A stretch of 64,000 bases of DNA, from assembly GCA_013396525.1 (NCBI GenBank), contig VWYX01000728.1, positions 320,004 to 384,003 of the forward strand, written 5' to 3'. Position 1 is the stretch's first letter. Each line of letters opens with the position of its first letter. Origin of the DNA: Chaetorhynchus papuensis (Eukaryota; Chordata; Aves; Passeriformes; Rhipiduridae). Below, piece by piece: positions 23,661-36,440 of this stretch. Made by a program: the position numbers and the translations under genes. Under the pieces are notes generated by a model. The model searched no databases. It worked only from the letters and a program-made list of their open reading frames with translations, and was not told where the DNA came from.

Positions 23661-26600
23661 TAGAATATCAAAGCAATTCTCCAAGATATTTATTAGAGTC
23701 AAAATTATGAAAACACATAGCAAACCTTTAGTTTGAATTACAAGTGTTAATATATGCAGAACCAAATGAATAGCTCATCTTTCTTCCTCTCTTGTATCTT
23801 AAATTTTTCATTACAAATTTCCAGGGCTTCAAAGTAGTATCTCACAGTCGGTCCCCTTTTTTCTCTCTTGCATGACAAAGAGCTGTCAAAAATTGTTCCT
23901 GTGTTTGTTAGTATTTTTCTCTTTTTTCTCTCATCTAAATGTCAAACAACTTAGCTTAAATAAAGCACAGCATTCTTCATCTGGTGCTTCTCAAAAGAAA
24001 AACAACACCACAGAAGGCATCTAAAAAGGCCCTAATTAATGTTTCTCATTGATTTTGTTTTAGTGTGATGTATTTTATGAAAAAAATATGAATCCAGAAG
24101 GCACTCTCATTAAAATCATTAGTGGCTCAATGTTAGCTGAAAACAGCTCATTCTTTGGTGCAGTGTAGTGCTTAAAAGCACGTTCACACACAGAGTTTCT
24201 TATTTAACATCACAAGCTGGTTCTGTATGAAAACTGGCATTAGTTTTGTCAGGTACCATTGAACAGTGATGAGCACAATGTACAAAAGCAGTATCAATGT
24301 GAATAATAAGAATGTACTCTTGCCAAAGCTTGCATATCTCTCTAAGCCCTCTTTCATGCCCAAGAATGAAAGTTTCTGTAATTGATTTCTCTGTTACCCA
24401 TTTGAGAAAAAGCAACAGCCAAAAGAAGAGGAAATAATAACCTGGGGCCTGTTACAGCAGTGAGTCCTAGAGTTGTTCTGGTTTTTAGGCAAATTCCTGC
24501 AAGCTGATTGCCAAGATAAACAGAGATGTGTTGCTGTCTGCAGAACAGTATTCACAGTTCTGCTGTGGTGCAACCACACAGTGACTGTAGCCATGTGTCT
24601 TCTCCAGCAGTACTCTACAGCTAATTCTATGTGCACCTTCCAGAGGACTAAAAAAGGGAAAAAAATATTAGAAGAAATAATTAAATGGGTAAGATGATGT
24701 TTTCACATTTTTAAAAGAAAAGCCCCCAACCAGCATTTTTTTTTCTCTAATTTGCTGCAGTCATTATCATCTAAACAGGGCAAAATGAGCTTTCCACAGA
24801 AAATATGAGAGAGTTCTTTCTAAGGTACTCTATGATGGGAAACCTTATTCAGAGCAACACTGCTTTGTAGTGAAATATGACTTTTGCAGAGGGAATTATT
24901 TCCAACGTAAGAAAGCAAGTTTAATGACTTAAATCTGCTGTGTTCAGATAAAACTGACCGTCTTCATAAATCATGTGTTGTTTCTCTAAGAATACCTCAG
25001 AAAGTTGAAAAAGTTCTGTGAAGTTCCAGTAGAATAGTGCAGTAGAATAGGCTCAGAAATGAGAACTGTTGCTATTGCCATACTCTGACACAAGACATTA
25101 GAAATTCCCTTGGCTTTTTTCAGATTTAGGATGTACAGAGCTGTGAGTTAAGCAGAAACACGTTTTGGCATCAAACATATGCATCTCATTTTAAAAAATA
25201 ATGAAACAATAAGTAATGTTATTTTTTCTACTGTCTCCTTTGGATTTTTATAAGAATCGTTATGAGCTGCAATAGCACAGATTGTAATAATTTTTTTGTG
25301 TTATGGAACCATACTGACAAATAGGACTAGTGAGAAGTAGTGTATAAGTGGAAGAGAAATCTCTGGATTGAACAGGATAGCTGTTTCAGCTCTTTAAGCT
25401 TTGTAACATATAGTGCAATGACTGAATTTTCATTAATTTGTGTCTTGGTTTTTAATGTGGCATTCATTATAAAACTTCACTGAGAACAGAATCGCTGATG
25501 GATGTGTACTAATATATGGGATACTCTGCCAGAGGAGTCACATTTTTAGTAGAAGAGGTAACATTTATTCTGGTCTGATCACTGTTAATGAGGCTGTCAA
25601 CAAAATTTTCTTAGAAAAATAATTACTCTGCAAGTAAGGCCATTTAGATCTAGATATGAGTAGTAAACCTGTATTAATTTAGGATTCAGACTATTTTAAC
25701 GGTTTAATATTTTTTCTTTATGGAGTTCACAATAGTGAGGTCATCTGTAATAAAGATGATAATATTGAACCTTGGTCGTTTTCCTTCCTGTATCTATAGG
25801 ACATTTATGGCTGAAATATGGTTGAGAGAGCCTTAAAACCTTGTTTTATGGCAACCTCTATGCAGTGCCATAAAGCACTTTCTGTTAATGATAAATAAAC
25901 TATAGATGATCTACGTCTTAGCATAGGGATGTGTTCCTCCCCTTGTGAGTAGCCTGACTTTTTAGCAATGTTTAGATTATCATGATTACATGAGCTCCAA
26001 TTTAATGCTGTTGCAAGGAGATGTAATTCCAGTAGCCCTGGTGGATGTACAGGCAGGCACAGTGCTCCCGGGTTCAGCCCAAGAAACAAAGTCCACATTA
26101 AAGTTGCTATGATAGTTCTCTGGCTCTTAAATTGCTTACTATCTCAGGAAATACCTCATTAAAAATATATAAATATATATAAAATTGTCCAGTTTGCCTG
26201 CAAATAATTGCTTTAGAGGCTTCTTCTGAAAGCTGTGAGGCTGTCATCAGTACAGCACCGAGTTCCTCAAGAGGCTGTGAATAAGAAGCGTGATTAATTT
26301 TCATTATTTACTGACGTATTGTTTGAATTTATTAATGCTAATGAAGTTGTGGAATATAATAGGCATGGCACTGTATTGAAAAGATCAGATCAGGTTTTGA
26401 GTTAAAGCCTCTGCATATTCTGCTAATGGATGGGGATATCAGGCTGAGCAAGCTCAGAAATAGACTGAACTGCAGTTCATAACTTACGTTTGATCACACC
26501 ACTGTAAAGCTGAAGTAATTCCATCAAATTCAGAGTGAATTTAGGGCTTCTCTAAATGAGAATTTTTCTAAGTTTACAAAGTCTTCCTTTTTTTCCTTTT

Positions 26601-29395
26601 TTTTTTTTCTTTTTAAGGATGGCTGGTAATGAAGTCTAGGTTCCTGCAATCCCTTTATCCATTCATTCAGTGGCAATAGTGAGCTCCCTGATGTCAACTT
26701 TTAGATGGAGAAACATTATTATGACCTTAACGTCACAGACTGGAGAAGACTGTTCTTATTTCACAGCTTGATTACCCTCACTAAATACTGTTTACCACTC
26801 ATTTATTTTGCATCTGAGCCTATGGCTAGATCCTCATGCACTTAGACCATCTCACAATACAAACCTATTATTAACTTTAAAAGTTTGCAATTACAAATAG
26901 CTAGGACAGCATAGAAAAGAAAATAGAGAGAGAGGGGTTAAAGACATTGTTTAGACATTACAACAGCAACCCAAGGAGAGCCCGGGCCTCTGCCCATAGC
27001 CCTGTTATAACCATTATCCCATGTTTTTGCTAAGCTGGGAAGAATTACTTGTATTCCTAATATTTGCTACGGAAGTAAAATGTGACTTGGTTGCACAAGC
27101 TGCTTCTTGCTAAAGAAAAACCTTCAGGGACAGGGCTTGTGACTGATAATTGTCTCAGGTGTTTTGGATGAGCCAAGAATCCATTGCCTCTGGGAAGGTG
27201 AAAAATTCTAACCTTAAGAAGTTCCTGGCTCAGGTGAGTATAACCCAGTGTATTTGTTTCCCTTCTGCACGTTATGTCTGCATGTTATATGTGGCTCCTG
27301 TCAAGGTGCTGTGTACTCTGACAGAACCAGAATATGTTTTTTATCTCTTTTTGACTTAAAAAGCTTTACTCTGATGCACAATCATTAGACATTCTTCAGT
27401 AACTGATAGATAATATTTTGGCAGTTGTAATTTGCTCCAGCTGCATCAGAAAGCTGACTGATGGATGGAGAGGAATCAGAATGGAGAAGTTTGCCTCCAG
27501 ATCTAATCCTAATCAATGCTTGGAAGGTTCTTGTACGTGAACTGTACGTGCAGCATCCCCTCCATGGATTGTATCTTGCACCAGTTCCACTAAAAGTTAT
27601 AAAATCCCTTTGAGAACATTTAGGAAAACATTTTCCCAACATAGTAAACCAGTTCTCACTGCAACCAGCCCATAACTAAAAGAATCAAGTGACAACGTGC
27701 CCACCTAAGATTGAAGGGAGCACACAGTGCTCGTTCTGGATTATCTTAAATCCCAGTTAAAAGACAAGATCTGCCACATTAAGTAGCTATTTTGTGCCTT
27801 ACTTAATAAATTACTTGAATTCCTCTTGGAATAGAGTTTGCAATTTTTTAAAAATTATAGTTGTTTTGTCAGTCTTCTGACACCGAAAACAATTTCTTAT
27901 AAAACATCTGTCTCAGATGATAACCTGCATTTATCTGACTTATATATGAATGCTATCCATTAAAAAAAAAGATTTCTTTAAAAATCTGGGAATTTTTTCC
28001 ATTTTATGAAGCCGCTCCTTTCTTTCATCACAGCAGTACATTTGATTTTTTTTTGTACTCTGAGAATTCCCTCAAATTCACATTCTCAATTCTTTTTTTG
28101 TTGTATTTGCACCCCTGAATATGTGTCCTGTATTGTGCAATTCTTGAGTAAGTGTATCAACAGTGAACAGTGAGTAAAGGGAATGTATTAAGCAACATAC
28201 TTCAAACCCATGGTTTTAATTAGCTAGGGACAGGATTTAGCAAGTCACAGCTTTTATTTAAACAGTCTTGACATAGCTCAAGACAGCAACAGCAAATTTA
28301 ACACTTAAGGCCATATTAACAAACACAGATGGTTTCAGATTCTCTCTTTAGAGTGATACGGCTGCTTAGATGATGCAGAGCAGTTGGAAATTTTTTGAAA
28401 TAACTTCTAGCCGTGAGTTGCAGGATTTAGCTGTGAGTTATGTCCACTATATTCTGTCCATGCAAATGCCTTGATTTGTTTTATATATCACTGTAAGAGA
28501 CCTGACACACCACTGATTATTTGGTGTTCAGATCTTTTGCCGCAGGCCTGATTTGTCTCTATGTAGCAGTTTATGCTGCCTGTAACATCTGCACTATAAT
28601 ATTATTTTTTTTTCATTCAGTGAAAACATCTTTTTGCCTTTAAGAATGGGATTTTTTCTTACTTTAAAGCTGTGGGCTAAGAAGTACATTTTTAGCAGCA
28701 TGTGTAGCTGAATGAACATACGTCTCCCATCAGCGCTGATTGGAGCTGCATATTCCACTTTGCCCCTCAAACAGTTAAATAGTTATGCCTAGCTATTTAA
28801 GAGACAGTAGGAACATGCCATTTGAAGCTACAGAGCAGTGCCAGAACTTCTGGCACAGAATAAAACCTTAATGTTGAAATAGTTTTAACATAGGCTTATG
28901 TCTAACTTACCCTTACAGACTTTTTTCTGCGCACGTGCTGCTTTACTTGTACCCATTTCTGATGTTGTTCACTGCTTAATCACCAGCTTGGATTACCTGT
29001 CCATGAGGAGATATTCAGTGAGATGTGCTTTGCTCCTGGGACTTTTGCTTTATTGTTTATATTTTACGGTTTTAGTTAAGGCCTGATGGAGAGTGGGGTT
29101 AAAAAAACGGCTGTGAACCCTGTTTCTCTAAGGTGCTTAAGGAGATTTGACCTTAAGAATAGCTCCTTAAGTAAATGGGAACTCTTGATTGTCTGTAGGT
29201 GTGTTCTGTATCCCAGATACCTCCAGAAACATTTAAGGCTGTGTATATTCAGGAAATACAGCTGTGGAGTCTCCATTATACCTATAATGACATCGTTAAA
29301 TAAAGAGGAAGAGATGATACCACAAGCAGCTTTCATTGAGTAAAAGTTGGAAGTGAAATTTTTGAGTAAGGGTGTGTATAAAAGTATCCCAAAGC
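23661..29395. other. Unique AT-rich DNA, nothing recognised
   Basis: No gene or transposon recognised. AT dinucleotide-like text lies near 26165-26181 and T-rich text near 26589-26614. Open frames reach 97 codons (25805-26098 minus) without domains. Confidence 0.5.
29136..29171. repeat. 9-bp inverted repeat, 18-nt loop
   Basis: CTTAAGGAG (29136-29144) and CTCCTTAAG (29163-29171) are perfect reverse complements, with a further CCTTAAG between them. The stem is small and may be chance. Confidence 0.6.
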
Positions 29396-29419
29396 AGAGT
29401 GATTTTTAAAAATCACTCT
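29396..29419. repeat. 24-bp perfect palindrome
   Basis: The sequence reads the same on both strands over 24 bp, centred on TTTTTAAAAA with AGAGTGA and TCACTCT arms. There is no spacer, so it could extrude as a small cruciform. No transposon end or target duplication is visible. Confidence 0.9.
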
Positions 29420-32400
29420 AATTTGGTCTTTTATTTTGTTTCTAAGGGGTGCTCTTCAAATCTGCACGGTTGCTTTTTTGTAAGGAGACGGAATAATTTG
29501 AGGTTTCTTAGGTACCTGAGAGTGAGTTTTTCATTTCTTGAACTTGAAATAATTTCAAATATTGTTTTATACTTTGAATTTTCTAGCCTTAGTAATATAT
29601 GTCTATATATAAATATGCACATACATACACATATATGGATAAAAATCCCCATGTACTAACCTCCTTTAAGTTTCCTTTGAAATTACTTATGTCTGAAAAT
29701 TCATTTGGATCTGTAGTTGGTTTTATTCCTGCTGAGAAGGTGATTCCTGTCTTTTTTCAAATTCTCTTCTCCTTTTTTCCATTGCTCTTTTCTTATTTCA
29801 TCGCTAAACCAAACGTTGAAAATGCAAATATCTATAAGCGCGGAACAAGTTTGCTCAAGGATCCATTATAATCAGCAAAGGCAGAGGAATTTGTGGGGAA
29901 TAAGATGTACCTGGGAACACAGTGTGGTTGTGTCTGGGGAGTGGAGGGGACAAGGAAGATATGAACTGCCAGCTGGAGCATATGAAAGAGAAGATTGCCT
30001 AAAAAAACCCTGAAAGCTCCCACATGACAAATAGGAGGAAAAGATTCTCCTGATGGCATTATGGTGTTCTGTCAAGTGAGCAGTGAATGAATTACTTTGG
30101 CTTAGATCTTGGACCCCAACTGATGTTTACTCTGCAGATAGCAACCCGGTTGGTCTTCTAAAAATATCTCATTCAGATTGCAAATATGCAGATTGCACCA
30201 GCCCAGAAGAGCATATGAGACCAAGATGTTAAAGAAATGATGAAAAGCCTATGTAACACTTCCTTTTTTTTTCTTTCCCCCCTTCATAATTCGCTCTCTG
30301 CTACAGTTTCAATTACTGCTTGGTGACATTTTGGGAGCTGATGCACAATTTCAGTCTCATTTTTCCCTTCCCTTTGCCTATTTCCCACCTGTATAAGCCA
30401 CTGTTCATTTTCATTTAGAGTCCTGCATGGGGGAGCCCATTCATTCTGTCTCTTCCCCACGGTGTTTCTTGTTTCCCATTTCCTGTTTGCTGTTTTCGAA
30501 ATGTCCAGTTTGCTTCCTGGTAGCGTTTGGGGGCCTTGGCTGTCTGTGCTGTGGGCCTGTGTACATACGTGGGAGTAAGCAAAAAAAAAGCAAGCTTTGC
30601 CTTGAAGACAAAGTGCCTGGAAATGAGTTTATCATCCACTGAACGGTTATGCAAAATGGAAAAGAGATCTGTCAATTTAAGTTGCATGTTGAAAACCAGG
30701 CATGAGAAATGAGTTACTTTTTCTTTGCCACAGTCAGGGACCTATACTATTGCTATGCCTCACATATATTGTGTGAGTGCCAGCACTCTCTCAAGTTTGT
30801 TGGGCTCTTTAGCGCAGGTTAGGTTGTTTTTCTTTGGCTTCTTTCTGACTTTTTTGTTTTCTTGAAGAAAATATATGTACCTGTTGGCATTTGGTTTTAG
30901 GCTTCACTTGAGTTTTCCCCTTTTAATATGAAACATTTGTCTTCCTATGTCCACCTGCTCTAATTGTTATACACCTAATTATCATGTGCAAACTAGACTG
31001 GAGGTACAGGCAATGCAATACTGGTTAGTCTTAGGTACTGCCCAACAAAAGGCACTGTAACAGGCAGTCAGCTAAGGCCAGGAGAGGGGAGTTTGTAGTT
31101 GTGTGTTACCTGTTTTTGTCGTATTCAAGTATATTTTCAGGTAAAAAGGTATTTTGAGTCTGCTGAACAGAAAATAGAAATTCAGAAATCACGGTCATAA
31201 GAGACCTACTAGAGGAAAGAGAAAAGACTCACAAGGCAGCTGTTAATACCAGTTTGCAATGGTTTATTTAAATAAATAATTTTTGTCACTCTGATGTATT
31301 AAATTACTGTGTTCTCAAACCAGTGTTTGAGCAAAAAGTGCAGGTTGACTGCATTTTCCTCCACAGATCTTACATTCTTCTGGTTTTTCTTTGTTATCCT
31401 CTGCCACTAACTCTCCTGGAGAGAGCTGTTCAAGTCAGGTCGGGAACTTGATAGCCCTTATATTAGTACCTGAAACGCCTTTTTCTCTTCCTGTGCCTAT
31501 GCTGCCGTGTCCCTGTGATCACAGCTGCCTTTTCTCATCACAGTTAACCTGCCCTTTGCTGAAAGGCAACTGAATTATCAGAGCTTTCTGTACACAGCAA
31601 CAGCAAGACCCAACTGGTAAGGCAGGTGCTCCTCAGGCTATCCTCCTTCCAAGGATTTAAGTAATTATTCTGTACAGGCATAAGCTGTTGCATGGCAGCT
31701 TTCTGCCAGATTTGGTGAGAGGCAGCTGTGAAGGAAATAGGTAGGTGGTACTTTAGCTCCAGCTTTAAAATATGGTCATTGCCACTATGGCATTAGAAAT
31801 ACCTACATGATGATTTAATGGTTTGCTTCCTTTCCAAATCCAGCCTACGCGTGCCCAGCTGTGTTTTGAAATTGTAATATGAAAGTGACTCTCTTAATGG
31901 TTCTTAAAGTTTCTCCCAAGTTGTGACAAAGTCAGCAGCAGTGGCATTATTTTCCACTTGGCATTTCTTTCATGTCAGCAGTAATCATTTTTAAAAGTTA
32001 GATGTACTCTGCGTTTTATTTTTCATTATGCTCTGTCTCTGTTTCTGACTGAGGCTGGCAAAACTTCTTGACAGGATTGCCATAATGTAATACAACCAAA
32101 AAGAGGAAAAATCAGAATGGTGATATTCAGTTACAAAATAATCTCTCCTGTGATTATTCCAGTCTGAAAAAATCTGCCTGTTAGCAAAGTTTTCTGAGTC
32201 AGACTGTACCTTTGTTCAGTCTTTGTTGTACCAGAGCTCAATAAGGTAATTGTTGGTGATAAAATACATGGTACGTGGTGTAAAGATTTGGTCTGTAGGA
32301 CCTAAGGACTGAGAGCACAGAGTTACTCTGTCACTAGGGCCCCACTGCTAATGAATAGGGATGAATCCTTTCAAAATTTTTGGGACTTGGGCCCAGAAAG

Positions 32401-35400
32401 ACCATTACTCTGTTGCACATAAGCAACAGGAGACCATTCAATAACCTTTCACTGCAGCTTCTCCCTGAAAATTTCCACGTTTCTAATTTGCTTGGGACCG
32501 AATCTGAACCAGTTCCTGTGCTGCAGGACAAAGACATGGCACACACAAATCTGCTGATTAAGGACTGCAGGTTTTGGTCACAGAGAAATACTTGGCACTC
32601 CAGAAAAGGGGAAAAAAATAGTGATTAGCTTGGAGAAACCCACCCTAGCACTGCTGCATAACTTGGATGAGTTGCAACAAACTGTTGCTTATATTTCCAC
32701 TCTGTAGTAAAACCAAAATGAAACTTAATATCTATAGTTACTGTAGAAAGAATTGGGAAGTTATCAAATCATAATTAGAGTGGCAGGAAAGAGTTTATAT
32801 TCGTTATTTACTAAAACAAAATAGATAAGTAGTTATTGATTAAAGGGTTGTGTGCTTAATAGCAATTTATAAGTCCAGGACTCAAAAGATAATGTTTGTT
32901 TTACTGCTTTTAATTATTTAGCATGCAGTGACATTTCTGTTTTGCCAACAGCAGCACAATAGGTCCCTAATGAACTGAAATGAGTTACTAATAATTAAAC
33001 CATCAGGCGGAAGTAAGGGGTGCATGTTATTAGATTAACATTCTTAAACAGTCATTCTTTTGTTTTTTAAAGAAAACTCTGTGAGAGTCTTCTACCCTGC
33101 CCCAAACCAACTAGATATCAACCTACTTGAAAAAGCAAAGTTTATTTATGGCTGACACTAACAGACCCCTTGAAATACTGATAAAAAAGCACCCTGAAGT
33201 TATTCATAGGACTATGATGAAAGTTTGGTTTCAGTACTTCCAGCTCCAGCCTATAAACAAAATGAAATTTTTCATTTGACAAGAACTCTGGTCAAGCTTT
33301 TTCCTTACTCTAGTTGACTTCTTACTCTGTGATTATGGTCATTTTAAGTGAAAAAGGCTTGGAGTGCAATAAAAAATAGGTTTGTAGGGTTTCTTGAAGG
33401 GTGGTATCGGAAGGCTGTGGACTTGTTGAAGAATTTTGTTCACCAGGGAACAGAGTATGTTAGGTTGTGTAAAGAACAGGATGATGACAAAGAAACCCCT
33501 AGTCTAATACCTTAAAGTAAAATTTGTTTTTTTGTTTGGTTTTTTTCTAGTAGAACTGAATATTTCTTCTTGCACTGTAGCTTCAAAAAGATATGGAAGA
33601 AATAAAGAGGTTGTTGAAAGGGAAAACAAGAATAATTGGAGTTATGGAACAAGAGTAATGTGAAAAGAGATGGAAAATACTAAGCCTTTCTATTTCAGAA
33701 CAGATCAAAATAGAAGAGATATGATAAAGGGATCAGAAGAAATTAATGTTAAAGAGAAGGTAGATAAGGAAAACTATTCACTCTTTTTCTTAATACAAAA
33801 AAAAGAAAATACTCAACAGATTGGAAGGAATGCAAACTCAAAACCAAAAAAAAAAATACTTTCAACTCTGTTCCCTGGCAGAATTCCGTGATAAAAAGTG
33901 CCACCGAATTCCAGAATTTAGCAAGATTCTTTTTTTAAAAAAATGGACTGTTAACCTTAAGATATATTCAAAACTTGCTGACAATATCACTTCCAAAGTT
34001 CTCATTTTCATTCAAAGTTCATCTAGCTACTGGCAAAAACTTGATTTTTAGTCAGATTATTCAATAACAAGACTGCACTGGAAACACCAGTGTCAGAGGC
34101 TGGTTAAGGGCAGAGAGGGCACACTGCTTTTTCTTTCATCCCACATGAGGTGTTTTTGATGTCTCCTGCCTTCTCCATCAAGTTGGGAAATTCAGATGAG
34201 CCTGAACTGAACAGTTAGTTATGTACTGTTCATTCCCAAAAGCTGTGATGTGGAAGTGTCTGAGGAGTGGACTGTTCTTATCTGTGTTTGTAAGTACTTG
34301 TAAGTGGACGGAATGTAGCATAAAACTCTGGTGATAAAGTCGGCAGCTATGTTTTCTCGATGATCTCTTACATTGTTGAGAAACTTTCACAGCTGATCAA
34401 AAGAGGGCCTTGTTTGTATTTAAAATTAATCCAGATTCAGTAAATGATTTTGAGAAGCTAATGTAGCAGGCAAAATGGGACCAGGAGGCAAGAATCTACA
34501 AAGAACTGTGAGGAGAAAGCAAATACACCTTGGACCAAGACTGATATTTTTTGCTTCACCGAATTTTGCCCCACTTGTAAGAAATAAATATTGATAAATT
34601 GTCTTCTTTTTTTGTCAAATTCTAGGGTAGACAAATGTATCTGTCTACCTCTACGACTGATGCCTCTCTCCTTACTATTCTTAGAGTAAATGCTGTCTGA
34701 TCTACTGCAGAGTGAAGTCCTCCACTGGTTAGCACTAGCTATGACTTTGGGTCAGTATTTTTGAGTTTTCACATCCTTTTAGGGGAAAAGAATCTTAAAT
34801 GTTCCATTAATGCTAAAACATCTGCCGTGGTTATTTCAAAAAATTGAGTTCTCCAAGTTGGTACCTTCATTTGTAGGGCTGTTAGCTTGTCATCCAACAT
34901 GGAAACATTCTGTTTTCCATTATTCCCATAACCCATTTTAATCTGCCGAGGTCTCTATGTGAAACATTTCACCACTTTGTGGCTCTCAGAGCTCTATATT
35001 GTTCCTTACTATGTTTTCTCTCTGGTTTTTGGCAGCAGACAGGTCATGTTCTGAAGAGGCTTCAGGTAGTGGTGCTTCCCATCTGTGTTATTATGAAATT
35101 AATGAAAATTTCTTATAATGTTTTGCAGGTGAAAACTTTTGGTGTACTCCATATGCACGTCTGGGTAAACTTCGACTTCTCCTCAAATACATTGTCTTTG
35201 AATACCCGCTTTAAGTAGCCTGAAGTCATTCACAGGTGCTCAGTTTAATGCTGCTTTACTTTGGATCCATGCTTTACCTTAATTCCAACATTACTGGGAA
35301 GCCTTAGTAGTGGAGGTTCTTTCCCAATGTGCGTTCCCTGGCAAACAGGCCAAGGAACAACCTGCCTGCAGAACAATCTCGTTATTGTAAATATGCACAG

Positions 35401-36211
35401 GCTGCATTTGCATCAAAGACAAACCAGCCAAAGGCATCGTTCACTGTATTTCACACTACAAAAATCCATACTGTATTAGAAGAAACACGAAAATCAAAGT
35501 GATTTTTGCAACATTGGAAGATGATAACAATGCTGGTTTGAAATTTTCATTGCAAAGTGTTTTCACACATGATTACTAGGGACTTGATTTTGTTCCCAAT
35601 AAAGCAGACGTTGCCAACTTGCAGTTTGCCTGGTCTAGGAGATTGGAAAACTCACCCGAAAAAGTATCTTTAAATGGTCTGTAAGGCTTGGTCCAAATCA
35701 GAGAGTAGCAATTACCCTGTCCTTGAGCAGCCTGCAGTGGCCTGCACCAGTTGTTCCGCAAGAACTGGGACATAATTCTACAACAGGGAGACTAAGGATA
35801 AACCCTTTCCAGTTTTCTGTCTGTTTTTTTTCAGGCAGTCAGTCAAATTCCTTCCAAAATGTTTGCTTTTACTCGTGAACATTCTGGATATCCTTGAAAA
35901 TGGTATTGGTGGCTCCACCATCCTGGTGTTAATGTTTGCTAAGAGCAAGTCTGTGCAGGGTATACTGCTGTAAATCTGACCAGTGTACATGCAGAAGGTT
36001 GTACAAGAAATGTGTTGCACAAAAAGCACCTTCTTTTGCACATTTTTTAACTTTGTTTGTGAAATGCTGAGTGATGAGGGCTATTATTTCCTACTGCTGT
36101 CATCTAGGTGCTAGACACAAAATGCAGAGTACTTCCACGGTGCTACATGCATGTGACTGCTGCCAGTTTCCTACCAGCACTGTGGGGATGGGACAACTAA
36201 GGGAATTCCTA
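29420..36211. other. Unique DNA, nothing recognised
   Basis: No exon, RNA gene or transposon recognised. Short T/G-rich text lies near 33525-33550. Open frames up to 95 codons have no domains. Confidence 0.5.
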
Positions 36212-36440
36212 CATCACAGAATCGTGGAATGACCTGGGTTGGAAGGGACCATAAAGTTCACCTCATTCTAACCCCCTGCGATGGGCAGGGACACCTTCCA
36301 CCAGCCAGGTTGCTCAGAGCCCCATCCAACCTGGCCTTGGACACTTCCAGGGATGGAGAGTCTGCAACCTCTCTGAGCAACCTGTTGCAGTGTCTCACCA
36401 CCCTCAAAGTAGGAAATTTCTTCCTAATATCTCAGATCAT
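36212..36440 (-). mobile_element. CR1 LINE 3' end (5'-truncated copy)
   Basis: Read on the minus strand, this 230-bp segment is the 3' end of an avian CR1. Diagnostic strings on the plus strand are TTGGAAGGGACC (36239-36250), GGGCAGGGACACCTTCCACC (36283-36302), CCATCCAACCTGGCCTTGGA (36322-36341) and TTCTTCCTAATATCT (36419-36433). The outer end at 36212-36232 carries the ATTCTGTG-like terminal repeat that ends CR1 elements, so the 3' end is intact and the copy is truncated at the inner side near 36440. Truncation at the 5' end is usual for CR1. The match is much closer than that of the 12.2 kb copy, so the insertion is younger. It contains no working gene. Confidence 0.93.
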
